A DNA stretch of 64,000 nt from Ga0077548 sp035440445. Its GTDB lineage: Bacteria > Pseudomonadota > Alphaproteobacteria > Rhizobiales > Xanthobacteraceae. The stretch covers positions 90,920 to 154,919 of the forward strand of contig DAORMJ010000006.1 in assembly GCA_035440445.1 (NCBI GenBank). The letters run 5' to 3'. The notes under the pieces are model-generated. The model did no database searches. It was not told the DNA's origin and was given only the letters and a program-made list of their open reading frames with translations. Numbering within the stretch: the first letter of the stretch is position 1; each line of letters opens with the position of its first letter. The position numbers were made by a program, and so were the translations under genes. Shown one piece after another: positions 34,534 through 43,533 of the stretch.

Positions 34534-35376
34534 GTGCCGAAGTCCGCCAGCTATTTTCATCTGCATCTCGTCTCCGACGCGACCGGCGAAACGCTGCTCG
34601 CGGTCGGCCGGGCGGCCGCCGCGCAGTATTCGACCGTTTCCCCGATCGAGCATGTTTACCCGTTGATTCGGAACGTGAAGCAGCTCGACCCGGTATTGTC
34701 CGACATCGAGGCCAATCCCGGGATCGTACTTTATACGCTGGTCGATCCGGTGCTGACCGACCGCCTCGAACATCACTGCAAGGAAAGAAGCATTCCTTGC
34801 CTGTCGATTTTGAACCCCGTCCTCAGTCTTTTTGCCTCTTATCTCGGAACCGAAACGACTCCCCGGGTCGGCGGTCAGCATATGCTGAATGCTGACTATT
34901 TCCGGCGCATCGATGCGCTGAATTACACGCTGGTCCATGACGACGGGCAGCACCCCGAAAATCTCGACGAGGCGGATGTCGTCCTGGTCGGTATTTCCCG
35001 GACCTCGAAAACGCCGACCAGCATTTATCTCGCCAACCGCGGCATCAAGACCGCGAACGTTCCGCTAGTCCCGGGCATCGAACCTCCGCCCGATCTGGAG
35101 CGCGTTACCCGGCCGCTCGTGGTCGGCCTGATCGCAAGCCCGGAACGGATCGTGCAGATAAGGCAAAATCGTTTGCTGGGTCTCAACGCGCACCAGTCCG
35201 ATTCGACCTATGTCGATCGCCATTCGGTCAGCGACGAAATCGCGACCTCGAAAAAGCTCTGCGCGCGGCATAACTGGCCGGTGATCGATGTCACCCGCCG
35301 CTCGATCGAAGAAACCGCAGCCTCCGTCATCGCATTGCTGCAAGAGCGCCGCCGCGACGCGGCGAATAGCCAATGA
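34534..35376 (+). CDS. pyruvate,phosphate dikinase regulatory protein (PDRP, DUF299)
   Basis: A 280-residue bifunctional kinase/phosphotransferase family member. It begins FHLHLVSDATGETLL and has the P-loop-like GISRTSKT at 153-160 followed by PTSIYLANRG. The family reversibly phosphorylates a threonine of pyruvate,phosphate dikinase or PEP synthase, using ADP as donor. Rhizobiales usually have PpdK, so that is the likely target. Start GTG at 34534, with only a weak ribosome site (GGGATAA). It is the first gene right of the origin and overlaps maf by 4 bp. Confidence 0.92.
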   Translation: MPKSASYFHLHLVSDATGETLLAVGRAAAAQYSTVSPIEHVYPLIRNVKQLDPVLSDIEANPGIVLYTLVDPVLTDRLEHHCKERSIPCLSILNPVLSLFASYLGTETTPRVGGQHMLNADYFRRIDALNYTLVHDDGQHPENLDEADVVLVGISRTSKTPTSIYLANRGIKTANVPLVPGIEPPPDLERVTRPLVVGLIASPERIVQIRQNRLLGLNAHQSDSTYVDRHSVSDEIATSKKLCARHNWPVIDVTRRSIEETAASVIALLQERRRDAANSQ

Positions 35377-35984
35377 CGTTGTGGCAAGAAAAGCCGCTCG
35401 TGCTTGCATCCAAAAGTGCACCGCGCCGCGCTTTGCTGGAGGCGGCTGGAATTCCGCTCGTGATCGATCCAGCCGACATCGACGAGCGCGCGGCAGAAGC
35501 CGCGTCGCCGCACGAAGCCGCAACGCCGGAAGGAGCAGCGTTGCTGCTCGCGCGCGCTAAGGCATTCGAGACGGCAAAGCGCAACCGGGATCGAATCGTG
35601 CTCGGTGCGGACCAGACATTGGCGCTGGGCAATGAACGCTTTTCAAAGCCGAAATCACGCGAGGCGGCACGCGTGCAACTCCGCAGGTTCTCAGGCAAGG
35701 CTCACGCGCTTCATTCCGGCATTGCGGTCGTTCGCGATGATAAGGTCCTGTTTGAAACCGTATCGAGCGCGCATCTCACAATGCATGATTTCAGTGATGC
35801 ATTTCTCGATGCCTATCTCGACGAGGCCGGCGATCGCGTCATGCAGAGCGTCGGCGCCTATCAACTGGAAAGCGTCGGCGTGAATCTCTTTGAAAAAATC
35901 GACGGCGACCACTTCACGATTCTCGGCATGCCCTTGATGCCGTTGCTCGCATACTTTCGCAGGTCCGGGATGATGGTGTCGTGA
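35373..35984 (+). CDS. maf: Maf-like nucleotide pyrophosphatase
   Basis: A 203-residue Maf/YceF-type protein with LVLASKSAPRRALLEAAGIP at the N-terminus, the catalytic Asp in VLGADQTLALG and SAHLTMHDFSD. The family hydrolyses modified or canonical NTPs to NMP and pyrophosphate; the exact preference cannot be read. It starts at ATG 35373, overlapping the PDRP stop by 4 bp, and ends in GTGA overlapping aroE. The gene is part of a tightly coupled five-gene run. Confidence 0.9.
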   Translation: MTLWQEKPLVLASKSAPRRALLEAAGIPLVIDPADIDERAAEAASPHEAATPEGAALLLARAKAFETAKRNRDRIVLGADQTLALGNERFSKPKSREAARVQLRRFSGKAHALHSGIAVVRDDKVLFETVSSAHLTMHDFSDAFLDAYLDEAGDRVMQSVGAYQLESVGVNLFEKIDGDHFTILGMPLMPLLAYFRRSGMMVS

Positions 35985-36835
35985 AGCGTGCCTGCGTGAT
36001 CGGCTATCCGATCCTTCACTCGCGCTCGCCGCTCATTCACGGGTACTGGTTGCGGGAGCATCGCATCGAAGGCGAATATCTGCGGCGCGAAGTGCGGCCA
36101 GACGAGATCGATGGCTTCCTGCAAAATTTTGCTTCGCAGGGCCTTGCCGGCTGCAACGTCACGCTGCCGCACAAGGAAGCCGCGGCACGTAACGCGAAAC
36201 ATGTCAGCGCGGTGGTCCGCACGCTCGGAGTTGCGAACACCCTTTGGCTCGATAACGGCGAGTTACATGCAGACAACACCGACGTCGCCGGATTTCTCGC
36301 GCATCTCGACGATTCTATTACCGGCTGGCAACAACGCACCGGCCACGCCGTGGTGCTCGGTGCTGGTGGCGCCGCGCGCTCGATCATCTACGGCCTGAAC
36401 AAATCCGGTATCCGTCGGATCACCGTCGTCAACCGCTCTCGCGAGCGTGCGCAGGAATTGCTGCGCGAGCTCCAGATCCATGCGGCAATTGCGGGTTACG
36501 AGGACGTGCCCTCGCTGCTTCCTTCCGCCGATCTTCTCGTCAATACGACGTCGCTCGGTATGAAAGGGCAGCCGCCGCTTCAGATCGATCTCCTCGCGTT
36601 GAAGAAGGGGGCCGCGGTAAGCGATATTGTTTATGCGCCGCTCGAAACCGACCTGCTACGCCAGGCCCGCGAAGGCGGTCATGCCGCCGTCGACGGGCTC
36701 GGCATGTTGTTGCATCAGGCCGTTCCCGGATTTGAGCGCTGGTTCGGCGTCCGGCCGAAAGTGACGCCGGAACTGAGCGCGCTGATCGAAGCCGATCTGG
36801 TCAGAGAGGCCGCAAAACAAGGAAAAAACAATTGA
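35981..36835 (+). CDS. aroE: shikimate dehydrogenase
   Basis: A 284-residue NADP-dependent enzyme reducing 3-dehydroshikimate in aromatic amino-acid synthesis. HSRSPLIHGYWL and NVTLPHKEAA hold the substrate-binding Ser and catalytic Lys; the NADP site is VVLGAGGAARSIIYGL, followed by VVNRSRERAQEL; the C-terminus has DGLGMLLHQAVPGFERWFG. The start is GTG at 35981 in the sequence GTGA shared with the maf stop. The stop overlaps the coaE TTG start. Position next to the origin is conserved in alphaproteobacteria. Confidence 0.95.
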   Translation: MKRACVIGYPILHSRSPLIHGYWLREHRIEGEYLRREVRPDEIDGFLQNFASQGLAGCNVTLPHKEAAARNAKHVSAVVRTLGVANTLWLDNGELHADNTDVAGFLAHLDDSITGWQQRTGHAVVLGAGGAARSIIYGLNKSGIRRITVVNRSRERAQELLRELQIHAAIAGYEDVPSLLPSADLLVNTTSLGMKGQPPLQIDLLALKKGAAVSDIVYAPLETDLLRQAREGGHAAVDGLGMLLHQAVPGFERWFGVRPKVTPELSALIEADLVREAAKQGKNN

Positions 36836-37443
36836 TTCTGCTGGGTCTTACCGGCTCGGTCGGCATGGGCAAAAGCACCACGGCGCAGATGTTCGTCGAG
36901 GAAGGCGTGCCGATGTTCGATGCCGACGCCGCCGTGCACCGGCTATATGCGGGCGAAGCCGTCCCGCTGATCGAGCGCGAGTTCCCGGGCACCACCGAAA
37001 ATGGAACCGTCGATCGGGAGAAGCTCTCGCGCCATGTCGTGGGGAATGCCAAAGCGCTCCGCCGACTCGAGCAATTGATCCATCCGCTGGTCGGCAAGCT
37101 CCGCACCGGGTTCCTGAAAGAGGCGGAAGCGTCCGGCGCCAAAGCCGCCCTTCTCGATATTCCGCTTTTATTTGAGACCGGCGACCCATCGAAGTTCCAT
37201 GCCGTCATCGTCGTCAGCGCAGCGGCCGATGTGCAGCGGCAGCGCGTGTTGGCCCGGCCGGGGATGACGCCGGAAAAATTCGAAGCCATTCTGAAACGGC
37301 AGATGCCTGATTCGGAAAAGCGGGCCCGCGCGGATTTTGTGATCAACACCGGCGACGGACTCCAATCCGCCAGGATGCAGGTTAAGAAGATTCTGGCCGA
37401 AGTGCTTGAGCTCGGCTGGGTACGAAAGAAGAGCTCTGTCTGA
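36832..37443 (+). CDS. coaE: dephospho-CoA kinase
   Basis: A 203-residue P-loop kinase doing the last step of coenzyme A synthesis. Walker A GSVGMGKS is at 8-15, then FDADAAVHRLY, HPLVGKL and DIPLLFETG. The start is TTG at 36832 (TTGA overlaps the aroE stop) with AAGGAAAA upstream, which fits translational coupling. A second CoA-pathway gene, coaA, is 11 kb downstream. The gene is followed 3 bp later by dnaQ. Confidence 0.95.
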   Translation: MILLGLTGSVGMGKSTTAQMFVEEGVPMFDADAAVHRLYAGEAVPLIEREFPGTTENGTVDREKLSRHVVGNAKALRRLEQLIHPLVGKLRTGFLKEAEASGAKAALLDIPLLFETGDPSKFHAVIVVSAAADVQRQRVLARPGMTPEKFEAILKRQMPDSEKRARADFVINTGDGLQSARMQVKKILAEVLELGWVRKKSSV

Positions 37444-37446
37444 ACG

Positions 37447-38160
37447 ATGCGCGAGATCATATTCGACACCGAAACCACGGGCTTCGATCCGGCGACCGGA
37501 GATCGCATCGTTGAGATCGGCTGCGTCGAATTGCTCAACCGCCTCCCGACCGGCGCGACCTTTCACGTTTATATCAATCCCGAACGGGACATGCCGGCGC
37601 AGGCCGAGGCCGTGCATGGATTAAGTGCCGAGTTTCTTTCCGACAAGCCGGTTTTCGCCGAGGTTGCCGAACAGTTTCTCGAATTCATCGGCATGGACTC
37701 GAAGCTCGTCGCACATAACGCCGGCTTCGACATGACCTTCATTGAATACGAGTTAAAGAAGTGCGGCCTTGCAGCGCCCACGCGCGATCGCGTCGTCGAT
37801 ACGCTGATCCTTGCGCGCCGCAAGCATCCCGGCGGCGGTAACAAGCTGGATGATCTCTGCGCGCGCTATGGCATCGACAATTCGCGCCGCACCAAGCATG
37901 GCGCGCTGCTCGACGCCGAACTGCTTGCGGAAGTTTATGCCGAGCTTGCCGGCGGCAGGCAGGCGAAGCTCGGTCTCGTCGAAGTCGTGCGCGAAGAATT
38001 TTCGGTGACGGCCATCACCGCGGCGAAGCGTCCAGCGCGTCAGCGCATGGAATTGAGCAGCACGGAAGCCGACGCGCATCGCGCCTTCGTCGCGTCTCTT
38101 GGCGAGAACGCGATCTGGCTCGATTATCTCGACGAGAAGGCGACGACGTCAGCGCAATAA
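37447..38160 (+). CDS. dnaQ: DNA polymerase III epsilon subunit (proofreading exonuclease)
   Basis: A 237-residue DEDDh exonuclease. D7 and E9 are in IFDTETTGFD, the middle Asp is in HNAGFDMTFIEYELK, and the final His and Asp are in KHGALLDAELLAEVY. It proofreads for the replicative polymerase. Length and C-terminal tail fit the proteobacterial epsilon subunit that binds the polymerase alpha subunit. It ends the PDRP-maf-aroE-coaE-dnaQ run and is convergent with secB, 3 bp apart. Confidence 0.95.
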   Translation: MREIIFDTETTGFDPATGDRIVEIGCVELLNRLPTGATFHVYINPERDMPAQAEAVHGLSAEFLSDKPVFAEVAEQFLEFIGMDSKLVAHNAGFDMTFIEYELKKCGLAAPTRDRVVDTLILARRKHPGGGNKLDDLCARYGIDNSRRTKHGALLDAELLAEVYAELAGGRQAKLGLVEVVREEFSVTAITAAKRPARQRMELSSTEADAHRAFVASLGENAIWLDYLDEKATTSAQ

Positions 38161-38163
38161 GTT

Positions 38164-38640
38164 TCAGGACTTGATCGCAGCCTCGCTTTCCGCGCGCGCG
38201 CGGAACAGCGATGCGAAATCCACTGGCTGCAACATGATCGGCGGGAAGCCGCCTTCGCTGATCGAATCGGCGACAATCCGGCGCACGAACGGAAACAGAA
38301 GCCGCGGACACTCGATCAGGAGCAGCGGCTGGATATTTTCCTTTGGCACGTTGCTGATGCGGAAGACGCCGGCATAAGCGAGCTCGAGATTGAAGAGTAC
38401 CCGCTTGGCCTTTTTGTCTTCGGCCCGCACCTCGATCTTCAGCTCGACCTCGTAGTCGGGCTCGGCCATCGGCTTGGCGTTCACATTGATTTGTACGTCC
38501 ACGGCCGGCTGCTGCTCGGGCTGCGTCATGAGCGACTGCGGCGCGTTGGGATTCTCGAACGAGAGGTCCTTCACATATTGTCCGAGGATACCGAGACCCG
38601 GCGCATTCGCGTCGGTCTGGCCGCCATTCTGGGTCGTCAT
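38164..38640 (-). CDS. secB: protein-export chaperone SecB
   Basis: A 158-residue tetrameric chaperone that keeps preproteins unfolded and delivers them to SecA. It contains LGILGQYVKDLSFENPNAPQ, EVELKIEVRAEDKKAKRVLF and the conserved LIECPRLLFPFVRRIVADS. The N-terminus MTTQNGGQTDANAPG is a normal flexible extension in this group. Its position after dnaQ, opposite a Tim44-like gene, is conserved around alphaproteobacterial origins. The 283 bp upstream separate it from the divergent Tim44-like gene. Confidence 0.96.
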   Translation of the reverse strand: MTTQNGGQTDANAPGLGILGQYVKDLSFENPNAPQSLMTQPEQQPAVDVQINVNAKPMAEPDYEVELKIEVRAEDKKAKRVLFNLELAYAGVFRISNVPKENIQPLLLIECPRLLFPFVRRIVADSISEGGFPPIMLQPVDFASLFRARAESEAAIKS

Positions 38641-38923
38641 CGGGGTGCTCCAGCGGTAGATTCAGGGACTTCATCGGGGCGCCGCGAGCGCCGAACGGCC
38701 CGGTCGCTAGCATGCGGCCCGATGGGGCACAAGAAAACCGGCATCTGGCGGCGTTTTGCGCTATTGGCGTTGTCAAAGCGGATCGTTTACGCTGTCCGCG
38801 AGTTAACGCCGTGCCAAAAAAAGCCTGCACGCGGCTTGGAAGAAGTCGCAAAAGCCCCATATGAACGGGGTTAACCCGCTCAAATTTGCTCTTGCTTCCC
38901 TTTCCGGGCCGGAACGACAGACG

Positions 38924-39636
38924 ATGAACGCCGTGTTCGACATCTACACGATCATATTCCTCGCCTTGGCCGTTTCATTTTCGCGCGGCTGCGCAGCGTA
39001 TTGGGAACCCGTACCGGCCGCGAACGGCCGCCGTTCGATCCCTATTCGGGCAAGGAGCCCGCGACCATGCCGGATAAACCGGCAGGGGTCGCGACCCGCG
39101 CCGAAGAAGCACTCGTGCTGCGCGATGCTGACCGAGAAGTCCCTGCCGCCGAGCGCTGGGCAGGAATTGCGGCCCCGGGAAGTGCGGTGGCCGCCGGTCT
39201 CGACGCCATCGCGCAGGTGGACCGCAATTTCGACGCGCGTCATTTTCTCGAAGGCGCAAAATCGGCCTACGAGATGATCGTCATGGCTTTTGCCGAGGGC
39301 GACCGCAAAACGCTTCGCGGCATGCTCGGCAAGGAGCTGTTCGAAGAGTTCGCCGCTGCGATCAACGATCGCGAAGCGCGCGGCCACAAGATGGAATCCC
39401 GCTTCGTCTCGCTCGACAAGGCCGAGATCAGAAATGCCGAGCTCGTCGGCAACGAAGCGCGCATCACGATCGATTTCGTGTCGCAACTCGTCTCCGCGAC
39501 GCGCGACAAGGATGGCAACATCGTCGATGGAAGCGCCGAAGCGCTCACGGATGTCGAAGATCTCTGGATGTTCGCGCGCGACGTGAAGTCGTCCGATCCG
39601 AACTGGAAGCTCGTCGAGAACAACGAAGCGGCCTGA
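38924..39636 (+). pseudogene. Tim44-domain protein (TimA-like), one-base frameshift
   Basis: The N-terminus MNAVFDIYTIIFLALAV (a membrane anchor) runs in the frame of 38924. FIFARLRSVLGTRTGRERPP and the whole Tim44 domain (NFDARHFLEGAKSAYEMIVMA... to WKLVENNEAA) run in the next frame. The switch is at the T-run 38973-38975; adding one T restores AVFIFARLRSVLG, as in alphaproteobacterial homologues. The family shares the C-terminal domain of mitochondrial Tim44, and in Caulobacter the homologue TimA is membrane-associated; its job in bacteria is unclear. A homopolymer indel in a well-kept gene suggests a sequencing error. The next gene, mltA, follows by 5 bp. Confidence 0.88.
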
Positions 39637-39641
39637 CGCCG

Positions 39642-40979
39642 ATGGTTCGTTTCCGGCACGCAAGCATAGCAATTGCGTGTTGCTCGCTGCTTCTGCCGGG
39701 CGGTTTCGCTGCGGCGAATGTCGGCTCGCTGGAATTTCCCGAAGCGCAATACGATTTCGTTTCTTTTGCCGAGCTCGACGGCTGGAGCGCCGATAAGCAG
39801 GCACAGGTCTTCGCAGGCTTCCGGAAAAGTTGCGAAGTGCTGCTGAAGCGCAAAACGGTTGCCGACGTCCGGCCGATGGAGAAGGCGCTGCGCGAAGTTT
39901 GCCCGCGCGCGCTGAAACTTCCCGAGCCGGTCGGCGATGAAGTTGCAAAGAAATTCTTCGAAGAAAACTTTCGCCCCGTTCGCGTATCCAAGCTTGGCGA
40001 TACCACGGGCCTGCTCACCGGCTATTACGAGCCGGAAGTGGAAGGCAGCCTTACGCTGACCGAAGGCTTCACCGTACCGCTCTATCGCCGCCCGCCGGAA
40101 CTTCTCTCCAAAGCGCGTCTGGGCAAGCGCGTGCTGCGCGCCGGATTTCCGAGCACTGGCGGCGCCGGGCATCGCGTGGACGGCAAGATTGTCGAATATC
40201 ACGACCGCGCGGCGATCGAAGACGGCGCGCTCACCAATCGCGGCCTTGAAATCGTGTGGCTGCGCGATGCGGCGGACGCCTTCTTCATCCAGATTCAGGG
40301 CTCGGCGCGCATTCGCCTTCCCGACGGAAAATATGTGCGCGTGAACTACGCCGCGCACAACGGGCATCGCTACACGCCGGTCGGCCGCAACCTGATCGAT
40401 ACCGGCATCGTGCCGCGCGAAGAAATGTCGATGGAAAACATCCGCATGTTCATCGCGGAAATGCCCGAAGAAGGCCGCGAGCTGATGCGGCAGAACCGCG
40501 CCTTCACCTTCTTTCGCATCGTCACAGATCTGCCGCCAGACGCCGAGGCGGTCGGCGCGCAAGGATTGCCGCTCGTCAAAGACCGTTCGATCGCGGTCGA
40601 CAAAAAGCTGCATGTCTATGGCTCGCTGTTCTGGATCGAAGCCAAGCTGCAACTGCAGAACACGAAAGAGGGCGAGACTTTCAACCGCCTGATGGTCGCG
40701 CAGGATACCGGCTCCGCCATCATCGGCGTCGCGCGCGCGGACATTTATTTTGGCGGCGGTCCGGACGCAGGCAGCGTCGCGGGCCGTATCCGTAATCCCG
40801 GCGCGTTCTTTCTGCTCGTGCCGAACGAAATCGACCCGGTTCGTATTGCGGCCGCGCAGAACGTGCCCAACCCGGACTATCGCCCGGAGGCCGAGGCGAC
40901 GGAAAACGACAACAAAGAAACTCCGAAGCGCGACGAAAAGCAGAACGACGAACAAAAGAAAGCCGAGCCAAAACCATGA
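39642..40979 (+). CDS. mltA: membrane-bound lytic murein transglycosylase A
   Basis: A 445-residue peptidoglycan-cleaving enzyme. A signal peptide (about 1-25) is followed by the MltA barrel (LLTGYYEPEVEGSLT, WLRDAADAFFIQIQGSARI) and the 3D domain with the catalytic Asp region AQDTGSAIIGVARADIYFGGGPDAG. The last 35 or so residues are a charged Lys/Glu/Asp tail not needed for catalysis. No lipobox Cys is at the usual spot, so it may be soluble or anchored otherwise. It lies 5 bp after the Tim44-like gene and overlaps smr by 4 bp. Confidence 0.92.
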   Translation: MVRFRHASIAIACCSLLLPGGFAAANVGSLEFPEAQYDFVSFAELDGWSADKQAQVFAGFRKSCEVLLKRKTVADVRPMEKALREVCPRALKLPEPVGDEVAKKFFEENFRPVRVSKLGDTTGLLTGYYEPEVEGSLTLTEGFTVPLYRRPPELLSKARLGKRVLRAGFPSTGGAGHRVDGKIVEYHDRAAIEDGALTNRGLEIVWLRDAADAFFIQIQGSARIRLPDGKYVRVNYAAHNGHRYTPVGRNLIDTGIVPREEMSMENIRMFIAEMPEEGRELMRQNRAFTFFRIVTDLPPDAEAVGAQGLPLVKDRSIAVDKKLHVYGSLFWIEAKLQLQNTKEGETFNRLMVAQDTGSAIIGVARADIYFGGGPDAGSVAGRIRNPGAFFLLVPNEIDPVRIAAAQNVPNPDYRPEAEATENDNKETPKRDEKQNDEQKKAEPKP

Positions 40980-41548
40980 GCGGTGGTGGCGGCGGCAAAA
41001 AACGCGGGCTCAGCAAGGCTGATCTCGCCTTGTGGGAAGAAATCGCGAAATCGATCCGCCCGCTTCCCGGCCGCCGCACCAAGATCGGCGACGAGCCGCC
41101 GGCACTTTCGGTGGAAGAACAAAGCTCGCGCGGCAACGAAAAGCGCAACCGGCCCGTGCATGTGCCGCAGGCGCTGAAGCATCGCGATCCGCCGGCCCCG
41201 CCGCTCGTTTCCATCGATCGCCGCTTGAAGCAAAGGATCTCGCGCGGCAGTACGGAGATCGCGGCAAAGCTCGACCTGCACGGGCATACCCAGGCCGAAG
41301 CGAAGGCGAGGCTGCTTCGCTTTCTGCATACCGCGCAAACGCGCGAGCATGCGCTCGTCCTCGTCATCACGGGGAAAGGCAAGCGCAACGACGAAGGCGG
41401 CTACGGGGAAGTGGGCGTCTTGAAGCGGCAGGTGCCGCTATGGCTTTCGCTACCCGAGTTTCGCCTGCTCGTGATCGGCTTCGAGGAGGCCGGGATCAGA
41501 CACGGCGGCGCCGGCGCGCTTTACATCCGCGTGCGCCGCCGCCGCTAA
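40976..41548 (+). CDS. Smr-domain protein (putative endonuclease)
   Basis: A 190-residue protein. A basic, disordered N-terminal half is followed by a C-terminal Smr domain (about 90-190) with the signature LDLHGHTQAEAKARLLRF, VITGKG and the end block GAGALYIRVRRRR. Smr domains are nicking endonucleases related to the C-terminus of MutS2; some act on RNA in ribosome rescue. Single-domain versions downstream of mltA are common in Rhizobiales. Overlap of 4 bp with mltA implies coupling. Confidence 0.9.
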   Translation: MSGGGGGKKRGLSKADLALWEEIAKSIRPLPGRRTKIGDEPPALSVEEQSSRGNEKRNRPVHVPQALKHRDPPAPPLVSIDRRLKQRISRGSTEIAAKLDLHGHTQAEAKARLLRFLHTAQTREHALVLVITGKGKRNDEGGYGEVGVLKRQVPLWLSLPEFRLLVIGFEEAGIRHGGAGALYIRVRRRR

Positions 41549-41597
41549 AGCATGGCCCGGAAAAAGCGTGGAGCGGTTTTCGGATAAGGCCATGCTT
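41548..41597. repeat. 50-bp imperfect palindromic intergenic repeat
   Basis: The outer arms AAGCATGGCC (41548-41557) and GGCCATGCTT (41588-41597) are perfect inverted repeats. The interior CGGAAAA...GGTTTTCGG adds further stem. It begins at the smr stop and lies between convergent smr and hslU. The core resembles a dispersed repeat I recall from many Rhizobiales genomes. It may serve as the terminator for both genes, although no T-tract follows. Confidence 0.75.
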
Positions 41598-41607
41598 CAA
41601 TAAGAAG

Positions 41608-42915
41608 TTACAGAATGTAGCGCGAAAGATCCGCGTCCTTCGCCAGATCGTCCACGCGCTTCTTCACATAGTCGCCGTCGATCGTGATGGTTTCGCCCGG
41701 CTTGTCGGGAGCGGTGAAGCTGATCTCGTCGAGCACGCGTTCGATCACGGTCTGCAGCCGCCGCGCACCGATATTCTCCAGACGCGCGTTCACCTCGACC
41801 GCGACATCCGCGAGCGCGTCGATCGCGTCATCGGTGAAGACCAGATTGACGTCTTCCGTTTTCATCAGGGCGACCGACTGCTTGATGAGCGACGCTTCGG
41901 TCTCGGTCAGGATGCGGCGGAAATCGTCACGCGTGAGCGCATTCAGTTCGACGCGGATCGGGAGCCGGCCCTGCAATTCGGGCAGCAAGTCCGAAGGCTT
42001 CGCAACATGGAACGCGCCGGACGCAATGAAGAGGATGTGATCCGACTTCACCGGCCCGTGCTTCGTGTTGACGGTGGTGCCTTCGATCAGCGGCAGGAGG
42101 TCGCGCTGCACGCCTTCGCGGGAAACGTCGCCGCGCATGCCTTCGCGCGCGCAGATTTTGTCGATCTCGTCGAGAAAGACGATCCCGTTGTTCTCGACCG
42201 CCTTGATCGCTTCCTGCGTGACGGACTCCTGATCGAGGAGCTTGTCCGATTCTTCAGCAAGCAACAGCGGATGCGCGTCTTTCACGTTCACGCGCCGCGT
42301 CTTCGGCTTGCCGCCGAAAGCCTTGCCGAAGATGTCGCCGATGTTGATCGCGCCCATCTGCGCGCCCGGCATGCCGGGAATATCGATCATCGGCATCTGC
42401 GGACTCCCCGAGGAAGTCAGTTCGATCTCGATTTCCTTCTCGTCGAGCTCGCCCGCGCGGAGTTTCTTGCGGAAGCTGTCGCGCGTCGCGGGGCTCGCCG
42501 CGGGACCGACGAGCGCATCGAGCACGCGCTCCTCCGCGCCGACATGCGCACGCGCCTGCACGTCGCGGCGCTTGCTTTCGCGCGTCAATGCGATGCCGAT
42601 CTCGACGAGGTCGCGCACGATCTGTTCGACATCGCGGCCGACATAGCCGACTTCGGTGAACTTCGTGGCTTCGACCTTCAGGAACGGCGCATTCGCGAGT
42701 TTGGCGAGCCGGCGCGAAATCTCGGTCTTGCCGACGCCGGTTGGCCCGATCATCAGAATATTCTTCGGCAGCACTTCTTCGCGCAGCTTGTCGTCGAGCT
42801 GCAGCCGCCGCCAGCGATTGCGAAGCGCAATCGCGACCGCCCGCTTCGCGTCGTGCTGACCGACGATGAAGCGATCGAGTTCGGAAACGATTTCGCGGGG
42901 CGAAAAATCAGACAT
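41608..42915 (-). CDS. hslU: ATP-dependent protease ATPase subunit HslU (ClpY)
   Basis: A 435-residue AAA+ unfoldase. FSPREIVSELDRFIVGQHDAK leads to Walker A GPTGVGKTEI, an I-domain insertion (about 110-240) and Walker B FLDEIDKIC. The C-terminus ends DLSRYIL, the tail that docks into HslV. It unfolds substrates and feeds them to the HslV chamber. It lies downstream of hslV with a UPF0314 gene between them and is separated from convergent smr by a palindromic repeat. Confidence 0.97.
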   Translation of the reverse strand: MSDFSPREIVSELDRFIVGQHDAKRAVAIALRNRWRRLQLDDKLREEVLPKNILMIGPTGVGKTEISRRLAKLANAPFLKVEATKFTEVGYVGRDVEQIVRDLVEIGIALTRESKRRDVQARAHVGAEERVLDALVGPAASPATRDSFRKKLRAGELDEKEIEIELTSSGSPQMPMIDIPGMPGAQMGAINIGDIFGKAFGGKPKTRRVNVKDAHPLLLAEESDKLLDQESVTQEAIKAVENNGIVFLDEIDKICAREGMRGDVSREGVQRDLLPLIEGTTVNTKHGPVKSDHILFIASGAFHVAKPSDLLPELQGRLPIRVELNALTRDDFRRILTETEASLIKQSVALMKTEDVNLVFTDDAIDALADVAVEVNARLENIGARRLQTVIERVLDEISFTAPDKPGETITIDGDYVKKRVDDLAKDADLSRYIL

Positions 42916-42927
42916 CTAGCACTCTGC

Positions 42928-43533
42928 TTACTGGCCGATGGCGGTCTGCCAGGCCTTTACGGATTCGAAGGGGTAGATGAACATCAGGATGTTCAGCGTG
43001 AGATTGTCGCGGATTACATAGGCAGCAAGCAGCTCCATCGCCAGAGCCAGCACGATCGTGACCATCACCGGCGCGCGCCACGCCACGAGAAAGCCGAGCG
43101 CCATCCAGATCACGTCCATCACCGAGTTGATGATGCTGTCGCCGACATAGCCGAGCGATGCCGTGTTGTTGCGGTAGTAGTCGATGACCCACGGTGTATT
43201 CTCCACGACCTCCCACGCCGCTTCCAGAAACACCGCGACCGCGAAACGCCAGGCGACGCTGGAGCGGCGGAAAACCGCCCAGGCAAGGAAGTAGAACAGG
43301 AAGCCGTGGATGATGTGCGACGGCGTGTACCAGTCGGAAAGGTGCTGCGAGTTGCCGGAGCCGAACGCATTGCCTTCCCAGATCTTCACGAAGCCGCAGT
43401 TGCAGATCGGCGTACGCCCCATGGCGTAAAGCACGATCGCCTGCACGACGACGATGGCAAGTGCCAGCAGAAGAAAAAGGCGCGTTCGCCGCGCCGCGTC
43501 CTGTTGGTCGGCGGGCGACGCGATCATGCTCAT
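42928..43533 (-). CDS. UPF0314 (DUF2585) membrane protein inside the hslVU operon
   Basis: A 201-residue integral membrane protein with about five hydrophobic segments and conserved blocks CNCGFVKIWEGNAFGSGNSQHLSDWYTPSH (split here for length: CNCGF, WEGNAFGSGNSQHL, DWYTPSHIIHG) and FLEAAWEVVENTP. The family is restricted mainly to alphaproteobacteria and has no known function. It overlaps hslV by 4 bp and ends 12 bp before hslU, so it is cotranscribed with a heat-shock protease. The cysteine pair CNC and several His residues could bind metal; this is speculation. Confidence 0.88.
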   Translation of the reverse strand: MSMIASPADQQDAARRTRLFLLLALAIVVVQAIVLYAMGRTPICNCGFVKIWEGNAFGSGNSQHLSDWYTPSHIIHGFLFYFLAWAVFRRSSVAWRFAVAVFLEAAWEVVENTPWVIDYYRNNTASLGYVGDSIINSVMDVIWMALGFLVAWRAPVMVTIVLALAMELLAAYVIRDNLTLNILMFIYPFESVKAWQTAIGQ

